Shown in pieces: positions 43,170-49,355 of a stretch of DNA of 49,355 nucleotides (position 1 is the first letter of the stretch; each line of letters starts with the position of its first letter). A program made the translations under genes and the position numbers. Source of the stretch: Agathobacter sp. (GTDB lineage Bacteria > Bacillota > Clostridia > Lachnospirales > Lachnospiraceae); the NCBI GenBank assembly GCA_017481285.1, contig JAFUPI010000024.1, positions 1 to 49,355 of the forward strand, read 5' to 3'. The notes under the pieces are model-generated. The model was not told the DNA's origin and searched no databases. It saw nothing but the letters and a program-made list of their open reading frames with translations.

Positions 43170-44114
43170 TTATTTATCTCCTTTTAAATTACTCTCTTTG
43201 ATTATATAATGCGGACGACGTTTTACCTCCATGTAAGTTTTGGAAATATACTGTCCCATTACGCCCATTACGAAAAGCTGTACGCCACCAATGAAGGTGA
43301 TAATACTCGCTGTAGAAGGCCATCCAGCTACAGGATCTCCGAATAACAGGGCTCTTCCCACAATCAAAAACAACGCTATCATGGAAGCTCCTGTAAGGAA
43401 TAATCCCAAATAGGAAGCCAAATTGATTGGGGTATTGGAAAAGCTTACAATCCCTTCTACCGAATAACGCAAGAGTTTCCAAAAGCTCCACTTGGTTTCC
43501 CCAGCAGAACGCTCCACATTTTCATACTCAATCCACTTGGTTTCGAATCCTACCCATGCGAAAATCCCCTTAGAAAAACGATTGTATTCCTGCAAGGAAA
43601 GGATACTGTCCACCATTGGGCGACTCATAACACGATAATCTCTTGCTCCATCCACGATATTGATATCCGTCATATGACGCATCAGCTTATAAAACATGCG
43701 AGCAAAAAAGCTTCGAATCACAGGTTCTCCCTTTCGTGATACACGGCGGGTAGCCGCATTATCATACTCGCCAGATTCTACATAGGCCACCATCTCTGGT
43801 AAAAGTGCTGGTGGGTCCTGCATATCCGCATCCATCGTCACCACCAAATCTCCCTTGGCACTTTGAAGCCCAGCCAAAAGGGCCGCTTCTTTGCCGAAGT
43901 TACGGGAAAAGGACAGATACTTTACCCTTTCGTCCTTCTCTGCTAATTCCTTTAAAATGGATAATGTGCGGTCCTTCGAACCGTCATTGACAAATACATA
44001 CTCAAAGGAATAATCCTCCATCGACAGAACGACTTTATTCAATTCTTCGTACAAAATTTCCAGTGTGGATTCCTCATTATACATCGGAACCACAATGCTA
44101 ATCAACTTTTTCAC
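43170..44114 (-). CDS. GT2 glycosyltransferase, GtrB/DPM1-like
   Basis: 314 residues. The GT-A domain starts SIVVPMYNEE, with the metal-binding VTMDADMQDPP and FSRNFGKEAA, followed by two C-terminal membrane segments (about 228-250 and 262-285). This architecture is that of polyprenyl-phosphate glycosyltransferases that charge undecaprenyl phosphate with a hexose for outside transfer. Its start overlaps the YfhO-family gene by 17 bases, and YfhO-like GT-C proteins use such lipid-linked sugars, so the two probably form one glycosylation step. Confidence 0.93.
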   Translation of the reverse strand: MKKLISIVVPMYNEESTLEILYEELNKVVLSMEDYSFEYVFVNDGSKDRTLSILKELAEKDERVKYLSFSRNFGKEAALLAGLQSAKGDLVVTMDADMQDPPALLPEMVAYVESGEYDNAATRRVSRKGEPVIRSFFARMFYKLMRHMTDINIVDGARDYRVMSRPMVDSILSLQEYNRFSKGIFAWVGFETKWIEYENVERSAGETKWSFWKLLRYSVEGIVSFSNTPINLASYLGLFLTGASMIALFLIVGRALLFGDPVAGWPSTASIITFIGGVQLFVMGVMGQYISKTYMEVKRRPHYIIKESNLKGDK

Positions 44115-46701
44115 TGATTTCTCCTGTTGTTTCTGCCACTGCAGTCATTTCTTTTTTCGAAGAACCTCTTCTCTGTTCCCAGACTCTGCGCCCCAACATA
44201 GTAAGCACGAATAATCCGATACATACCGCACTTATTGCAACACCAGTCATCAAACCTGGCGTCATATATTTCAATTCTATGTCATGATGCCCTTCCTCTA
44301 AGTATACACTAATAAACGCATCTTTGAAATCTAAAATTTCAGTTTCTTTTCCATCCACATAAAGAGTCCATCCCTCTTCATTCGGAATAGACAGAATCAG
44401 TCTGCCTGCTTCCTTTACATCAATACTACCTTTTATAGAAGTATCCGTATATTCCTCCGTCACCATAGTCTGCTGGCTGAGTATCTCATAGGCCTCATCC
44501 ACCGCATTCAAATTCAACTGATAAACGGTAAATGAAATTGCTTCAGACTTGCTATTCGTAATCGTAATCTGGTCTCCCGCCTGACATTCGCCCAGCTCGA
44601 ATAAATATCGATGGGTTGTCTTATTGTATCTGGTAATCGGACCATCATTGATACGAATATTCAGATTATCTGCACCACAGGCAGAATAGTTAGCATAGTA
44701 AATACCTGCTTCTGCTACAGTAATCGTCGTCGTACCTTCTTCCACTTCCATCGTCACATCTGCTTTGTACAACGTATTTCCATTCGTACCAAGGGCATGT
44801 GCCAAACGGTTGATATGACTGACCTTTTGACCGGATTCATAATACCATTTGTCAATCGCCGCTTCACTCATCATAAACCCAAGTGGCAGACAGTATTTAT
44901 TCTCATATAAATAATATTCTCCCGAAGTCGCGATGAGCTGACGCAATGCGTTGCTACCCATATTGTTGTCAGAAAGCATATATTTCATGGAAAGCATGGA
45001 AGAAATCACTGGCGTCGCACCATTGTAGCAATAATAATTTCTACCGCCCTCCATATACACACTCTGGTAAAAACGACTCACTTCAATATTCATAAGCGAA
45101 GAAAAAATCGTTGCAGATGGATATCCATATAAGCTGTCGTCATTTTTCGTCTTTCGCTCGTAATCCTCTACTCGGTAAAAGACCGCCGTACCTTCTTCGG
45201 CATCCAAATTCGCATCCATCTGGGCAAAATCCAACAGTTCCTGATAATCCTCCATTTTCGCCAGATATGCCGTTCTATTCAAGGAGTAGAATCCTGTAAT
45301 CGCCATGTTTAAAATGATTTCTCCCAAGGCAAGCCCAAAGACAAATCCTTTCATCATCATGCGTATCTGCTTCGTTCCAATCTGATGCAAAATAAAGCAA
45401 ATTCCGTACGCCGCCACGAAAATTCCAGTCAAAATAAATGCCAGTGAATCGGTAATGCTGGTATCTGTTTTGATACTACCTATGATTAACACTGCAAGCA
45501 TAAGCACCATTGCCACCAACGCGTGCCAAATACGGCTTCCTTTTCGCTTGAGATAAGTTTCGTAACCGATAACAAGCATCATAAAAATAAACAGGAAGGA
45601 CTGTCTGCCTGGCAGGGAATTTGGGAAACGAAGTCCATGCCAAAAATAGTCCAGATAATTATTTGCAAAGCTAAGAATAAACAACACGAGCAGAAGCACT
45701 CTAGGTACCTTCTTTTTCCAGTCAATGCGTTTATTCAACACGTACATCAGTACCAAAAGCACCGTAAATGCACCACAATACAGATTTGGCCAGTGGTCAT
45801 TTCCTGTATAAGGTGCTGCTGTGGTACATAGACGCGATAATTCCTCTATGATTCCAAAATACCACTCCACGTTTTCTGGAAAACTTGCATCAGCCGATTC
45901 TGCATAGCTCAATACGATAGCCTCTGGAATGAGGAGTATCGCACCAGTGCCCCCCGCCAAAAGCGAATACCATGCAAAACGCACACAAGCCATAAATTTT
46001 CCTTTTTTCTGCTCGAAAAACAAAATCACAAAATAGAGCACCAGGAAAATACAAATAATCAATGAAATATAAAAATTGCAAAGAATAGAAACTGCCAGAG
46101 CTACATAATACAGAGCTGGCTTATTCTTTTTCACCAAAAGCTCCAATCCCAAAATAATCAGCGGTGCCAGTGCGATGGAATCCATCCACATGATATTCCA
46201 GCTATAGGTCGCCACAAATCCCGAAAATGCATAGGCTGTGGAGAAAACCAAAGCTGGAAGCACTGTACTGGTGTGATACTTACCGTCCTTACCAATCAAA
46301 TGAAAATGTTCTCTTAAATACCAGAAGAAAAACAGTCCGGCCAAAGCGATTTTGATCCAAATCGTAACTGTCATAAACTCGATTACAAGCCCCTTTGGAC
46401 AAAGGATGAGCAGCCAATTCAATGGACTCGCCAGATAATACGCATAAAGCCCCACAAAATCAGAGCCTAAGCCCAGATTCCATGAATACAGGAAGCTGCC
46501 ACCACTCGTCAGCTTCTCCTGCATTTCCATAAAAAACGGACAATACTGATGATACATATCCACATGCAGAATACAGTTTTCTCCGAAAGGATAAATACCT
46601 GCTGCTGCACAGATGATTACACTCACCACAAATGGAATTCCAAAGGCAAGTGCACTCCATATCCAGTTTTTCTTACATAATGCTACAATTTTTTCACTCA
46701 T
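44098..46701 (-). CDS. YfhO-family membrane glycosyltransferase
   Basis: 867 residues. About 13 membrane segments occupy residues 12-470, with an outside C-terminal domain and a last membrane segment near residue 825. NCILHVDMYHQYCPFF and SWNLGLGSDFVGLYAYYLASP (in pieces HVDMYHQY, NLGLGSDF) near the N-terminus are characteristic of YfhO proteins, which glycosylate lipoteichoic acid or other surface polymers from a lipid-linked sugar. The neighbouring GT2 enzyme and the LTA-synthase-like gene (three bases away) agree with that role. Confidence 0.9.
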   Translation of the reverse strand: MSEKIVALCKKNWIWSALAFGIPFVVSVIICAAAGIYPFGENCILHVDMYHQYCPFFMEMQEKLTSGGSFLYSWNLGLGSDFVGLYAYYLASPLNWLLILCPKGLVIEFMTVTIWIKIALAGLFFFWYLREHFHLIGKDGKYHTSTVLPALVFSTAYAFSGFVATYSWNIMWMDSIALAPLIILGLELLVKKNKPALYYVALAVSILCNFYISLIICIFLVLYFVILFFEQKKGKFMACVRFAWYSLLAGGTGAILLIPEAIVLSYAESADASFPENVEWYFGIIEELSRLCTTAAPYTGNDHWPNLYCGAFTVLLVLMYVLNKRIDWKKKVPRVLLLVLFILSFANNYLDYFWHGLRFPNSLPGRQSFLFIFMMLVIGYETYLKRKGSRIWHALVAMVLMLAVLIIGSIKTDTSITDSLAFILTGIFVAAYGICFILHQIGTKQIRMMMKGFVFGLALGEIILNMAITGFYSLNRTAYLAKMEDYQELLDFAQMDANLDAEEGTAVFYRVEDYERKTKNDDSLYGYPSATIFSSLMNIEVSRFYQSVYMEGGRNYYCYNGATPVISSMLSMKYMLSDNNMGSNALRQLIATSGEYYLYENKYCLPLGFMMSEAAIDKWYYESGQKVSHINRLAHALGTNGNTLYKADVTMEVEEGTTTITVAEAGIYYANYSACGADNLNIRINDGPITRYNKTTHRYLFELGECQAGDQITITNSKSEAISFTVYQLNLNAVDEAYEILSQQTMVTEEYTDTSIKGSIDVKEAGRLILSIPNEEGWTLYVDGKETEILDFKDAFISVYLEEGHHDIELKYMTPGLMTGVAISAVCIGLFVLTMLGRRVWEQRRGSSKKEMTAVAETTGEISEKVD

Positions 46702-46703
46702 CC

Positions 46704-48464
46704 CTACTCTTCCTGATAATCAAACATATAATAGTACTGTAATATTTCATACTGATTCAGAAGCTGTTCCGAATCTGGATTCTTTTCCAATTCCAAAAGG
46801 AAGTTCTGATATGCTGTCGTTGGCATATCCGCTCTTTCTAACACATTCGCCGCCAAAAAGCTGATATCCGTATCTGCACCTGTCTCTTCCTCAATATCAT
46901 AGTTTGCCCAAATCACATATGGAACCACGTAACGAAGCTGTGCCTGTTCCACACTCATATTAGCAGTATTCACATTATTCCAACGCAAAATCGGTCTTAC
47001 CACCGAATCACTCGGCTGATGATCTCCGAAAAATACGATAATGGTCTTCTCTTTCTCTGTACTGAAATAATCCACCAATTTCTCGAATTCCTGATCGGAA
47101 ACCTTCAGCAAAGAAAGATATTGGTCTAATTGAACACTGTTCAAATCCTCTGCATGAACATCTGCAGTGAAATTATCATGCACCTCACTATATCCGCCAT
47201 GATTCTGCATCGTCACTTCAAATATGAAGGCAGGCTTTCCCGCTTCCTTCGACTCATAGGTATTGATGATTTTCTGATATGCCGTTTTGTCACTGACATA
47301 ATCACGAATATAATATCGATTTGTGAAATCAAATACGAAATAAGATTCCTGAAAACCTAACCAAGGATATATCTCATTTCGCTTCCAACCGGAGGCATTA
47401 TATGGATGCATTCCATAGGTAGCATAGCCCAATTCCGCCAACTGACTTGCAAGGGATGGAATCTCCCCAGTAATATACTGCTGATAAGGAATACTTCCCA
47501 CCGGAAAATAATCCATCGTATGCCCTGTCAAGAACTCGAATTCCGTGTTCGCGGTATTTCCACCGCAAACTGACACCGTCAGATTTCCCGTCACGGTATT
47601 CTCATAGCCCTGCTGCAAGCTGTGAATAAAAGGCATATAATCCTCATTTACTACGAAATCTCCCAGCACAGACAAATCCGAAAAAGCCTCATTCATCACT
47701 ACAATGATGTTCGGCTGGTCTTCCAGCAATTCTTCTTCCACATACTCCACCGCATACTCTTCCAGTATCGCCTCTGCACGCTGCACACTATATCCATCTG
47801 GCTTGTCCACATACACAAAGGCCATATCCATCGCAAAAGTCACCGCCATACCATTCACCTTCGTCATATATGCCGGTGTAAATAAAAACGGATATAAGTA
47901 GCTGTCCGTCTGAAAATCCTCATCCCAAAGCAGATTCACAAAGGTACACAGCACCAAACCAATACAGATCGTTGGAATAATACGCATGAATACACCATAA
48001 GGAAATTTCAGCTTTACGAAATGCAGCAAAACAAATATCAGCACAAATCCGCCACATACCATCAAAAGCTCCTTGGTCGGCGTAAAATCATAATTTCCTG
48101 CTACACTCGCTGCCGTCTTGATGGAAAAAATATCCCATGGAACCAACGGCGTGGAACGAAATGCCATTACATAATGATTCACCAGTCCATACACCAATGC
48201 AACCGCTGTCTCGATGCGAAGCGCCACGCGTCCGCTTCCCGTAATGAAAAACAAGAGCCATGCAATCAACTCAAACAAAAAAATATTATAGAGTTGAGCC
48301 AGACTTCTTACTTCCTCGAATGCATTGTGCTCAAAAGCTTCCATCAAATAGAACAAAAGAATAGGCACAATGGTAAATATCAATACACGAAGTATCGTCA
48401 GTAAACGGTTGGTCGTTTTATCCAGTTCCTCTTCTTCGAAGAATTCTTCTTTTTCTTTTCTCAT
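46704..48464 (-). CDS. LTA-synthase-like membrane sulfatase-fold protein
   Basis: 586 residues. Five membrane segments (within 20-175) are followed by an outside alkaline-phosphatase/sulfatase-fold domain. The metal and nucleophile residues match LtaS: Glu259 (VVMNEAFSD), nucleophile Thr304 (GGNTANTEFEF), then LTGHTMDYFPVGS, GMHPYNASGW and FGDHQPSD. Such enzymes transfer glycerol phosphate from phosphatidylglycerol to build lipoteichoic acid, or related phospho-groups. It is the first gene of the LtaS-YfhO-GT2-MetY group. The upstream ribosome site GGAAGG supports the start. Confidence 0.9.
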   Translation of the reverse strand: MRKEKEEFFEEEELDKTTNRLLTILRVLIFTIVPILLFYLMEAFEHNAFEEVRSLAQLYNIFLFELIAWLLFFITGSGRVALRIETAVALVYGLVNHYVMAFRSTPLVPWDIFSIKTAASVAGNYDFTPTKELLMVCGGFVLIFVLLHFVKLKFPYGVFMRIIPTICIGLVLCTFVNLLWDEDFQTDSYLYPFLFTPAYMTKVNGMAVTFAMDMAFVYVDKPDGYSVQRAEAILEEYAVEYVEEELLEDQPNIIVVMNEAFSDLSVLGDFVVNEDYMPFIHSLQQGYENTVTGNLTVSVCGGNTANTEFEFLTGHTMDYFPVGSIPYQQYITGEIPSLASQLAELGYATYGMHPYNASGWKRNEIYPWLGFQESYFVFDFTNRYYIRDYVSDKTAYQKIINTYESKEAGKPAFIFEVTMQNHGGYSEVHDNFTADVHAEDLNSVQLDQYLSLLKVSDQEFEKLVDYFSTEKEKTIIVFFGDHQPSDSVVRPILRWNNVNTANMSVEQAQLRYVVPYVIWANYDIEEETGADTDISFLAANVLERADMPTTAYQNFLLELEKNPDSEQLLNQYEILQYYYMFDYQEE

Positions 48465-48499
48465 TTATACTTCCTTCCAACTCTGCTCCAAATACAAAA

Positions 48500-48539
48500 A
48501 GAGCAGATACACTAGAGTTCATTCTACCATATCTGCTCT
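48500..48539 (-). terminator. terminator after the small XRE operon
   Basis: AGAGCAGATA and TATCTGCTCT (10 pairs) flank a 20-base loop, and the minus strand continues TTTTTG. No separate promoter for the downstream LTA-synthase-like gene is clear in the remaining 35 bases. Confidence 0.8.
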
Positions 48540-48580
48540 CATTTTAAAATTATTTCTTGCGATATATTGACTAAAATTCG

Positions 48581-48865
48581 TTAATAATTGGATAATACAA
48601 GTCTCCTGCGATATAAACTGTCAATCTGATCGATGACACGTCTTGCCTGACCATATCTATGAGGATTGATGCTAATCACCATAAACTCTCTCGCACCATT
48701 GTATCGTTCTCTCTGAAAGAAAGGAATACGCTTCGAATTTCTCGTAAACGGAATGCGTGCATCCATCAGTGCCTGCACGGTCTGAATCCCTGCATTTTCA
48801 TTCGTCGTTCTGCATAATTCAATATCGTTTCCTGTGAAATTCCCTAATTTCTTAATCGTCGACAT
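48581..48865 (-). CDS. small basic protein paired with an XRE regulator
   Basis: 94 residues from the ATG at 48865, 11 bases after AGGAGG. A longer frame begins at a TTG at 48874 only two bases from that site, which is too close. It is rich in Arg and Asn (FFQRERYNGAREFMV, RYGQARRVIDQI in pieces) and has no known motif. It follows the XRE gene on the same strand, 30 bases away, as toxin or regulated partner genes often do, but no toxin family is recognised. Confidence 0.7.
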   Translation of the reverse strand: MSTIKKLGNFTGNDIELCRTTNENAGIQTVQALMDARIPFTRNSKRIPFFQRERYNGAREFMVISINPHRYGQARRVIDQIDSLYRRRLVLSNY

Positions 48866-48895
48866 GACACCCAATACCTCCTACATGACTATTTC

Positions 48896-49111
48896 TTACA
48901 TAACCTTCACTGAAATCTGCTTTCCAAGTCCGTCTGCTACCTTTACCAGAAAATCCAGACTCGGATTATAACGCCCACTTTCCAAACGAGAAATGTTCGA
49001 TTTCTTCGTACCGACCAGCTCCGCCAAGTGCTCCTGGGTCATCCCCTCCGCTTTTCGCACTTCCTTTAACTGTCGCACCACATCTTCTCTGGGCGAAGTC
49101 ACTCTACTCAA
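48896..49111 (-). CDS. small XRE-family regulator, TTG start
   Basis: 71 residues starting with TTG at 49111, preceded by AGGAG nine bases upstream; no usable ATG is in frame. The helix-turn-helix covers residues about 12-60 (MTQEHLAEL, NISRLESGRYNP). It resembles HigA-type antitoxins and small autoregulators. The 24-base palindrome at its promoter supports autoregulation. Confidence 0.88.
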   Translation of the reverse strand: MSRVTSPREDVVRQLKEVRKAEGMTQEHLAELVGTKKSNISRLESGRYNPSLDFLVKVADGLGKQISVKVM

Positions 49112-49149
49112 TGTTTCATTCTCCTATTTCCGTACACAAGCTATGCTAT

Positions 49150-49173
49150 AAAGTTATCATATATGATAACTTT
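49150..49173. promoter_or_regulatory. 24-base perfect palindrome at the XRE promoter
   Basis: AAAGTTATCATA (49150-49161) is followed directly by its exact complement. It fills the spacer and -10 region of the promoter whose -35 is TTGACA at 49174-49179, so a bound dimer would block transcription. Confidence 0.8.
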
Positions 49174-49179
49174 TGTCAA
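49151..49179 (-). promoter_or_regulatory. promoter of the XRE regulator gene
   Basis: On the minus strand TTGACA (49174-49179) with a 17-base spacer to TAACTT (49151-49156). The -35 is perfect, the -10 weak. The remaining 49180-49355 shows no gene, repeat or further signal that I can support. Confidence 0.65.
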
Positions 49180-49355
49180 GAAAAAAAGCCGCCCCAAAAT
49201 ACAAATTTGCCGGTGCCCTTTCTTCATGTCTTGAAATAAATATGTCTCTGTATTTTGTGTGCATTTTCGAACTTTTAAGGGAAACGCTATTATTTCTTGA
49301 AACACTCTGCTTGCTTAAATTTTGTGTCTGGCATAGCTTTTACTATCTGCACCGC

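Noticed and set aside
49180..49355. Right-hand end as a possible gene start or RNA gene
   Set aside because: No open frame with a ribosome site, no tRNA-like fold and no repeat could be recognised in the visible part.

Overview
The window looks like chromosomal DNA of a low-GC Firmicute, most likely a gut or rumen Lachnospiraceae. This is inferred from the AT-rich codon use, strong AGGAGG-type ribosome binding sites, lipoprotein signals of the Gram-positive kind, the mix of GH2/GH3 glycosidases with GPH-type sugar symporters, and the proteins' resemblance to that family. No rRNA, tRNA, CRISPR array, integrase or intact transposase was seen. Almost every gene lies on the minus strand. The exceptions are a GH2 glycosidase (28553-30793) and a 52-codon gene (32609-32767).

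Layout, left to right. (1) 1-8117: an envelope-modification operon read right to left. It encodes a membrane-anchored Ig-like/transglutaminase protein, a DltC-like carrier protein, an AlgI-type MBOAT ending in FIYNQF, an SGNH-fold protein whose nucleophile position is Cys (GDC), a lipoprotein, a DltA-like adenylation enzyme and a gamma-glutamyltransferase cut by the window edge. This resembles a Dlt pathway in which the acyl-shuttle peptide is fused to the MBOAT, and it is the most interesting system here. (2) 8254-16954: signalling genes (dCache-HAMP-GGDEF cyclase, stand-alone response regulator, hybrid kinase with HPt, two small membrane proteins, and an OmpR/histidine-kinase pair). (3) 16994-24770: a MoxR / DUF58 / TgpA-type transglutaminase set, preceded by two related alpha/beta hydrolases that flank a transporter. 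(4) 24916-32454: a GH3 enzyme, a DUF1292 protein, a MalY/PatB-type lyase, the divergent GH2 enzyme and a GPH symporter. A 160-base inverted repeat sits between the convergent GH2 and symporter genes. (5) 32609-38159: a small Asn/Ser-rich protein, a MATE exporter, a P1-family peptidase, and a patchwork of small accessory genes (JAMM-motif protein with a partner, zinc-ribbon protein, XRE regulator, VOC protein flanked by direct repeats). (6) 37956-41712: an ABC exporter operon with its own XRE regulator, preceded by three matching operator-like palindromes. (7) 41891-48464: an LTA-synthase-like protein, YfhO-family protein, GT2 glycosyltransferase and MetY, all closely spaced. (8) 48581-49355: an XRE regulator with a 24-base palindrome at its promoter and a small partner.

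Working together, regions 1 and 7 probably build or decorate surface polymers, regions 2 and 3 sense and respond at the envelope, and region 4 takes up and cleaves plant or host oligosaccharides. Functions come from motif recognition in translated sequence only. No database search was possible.
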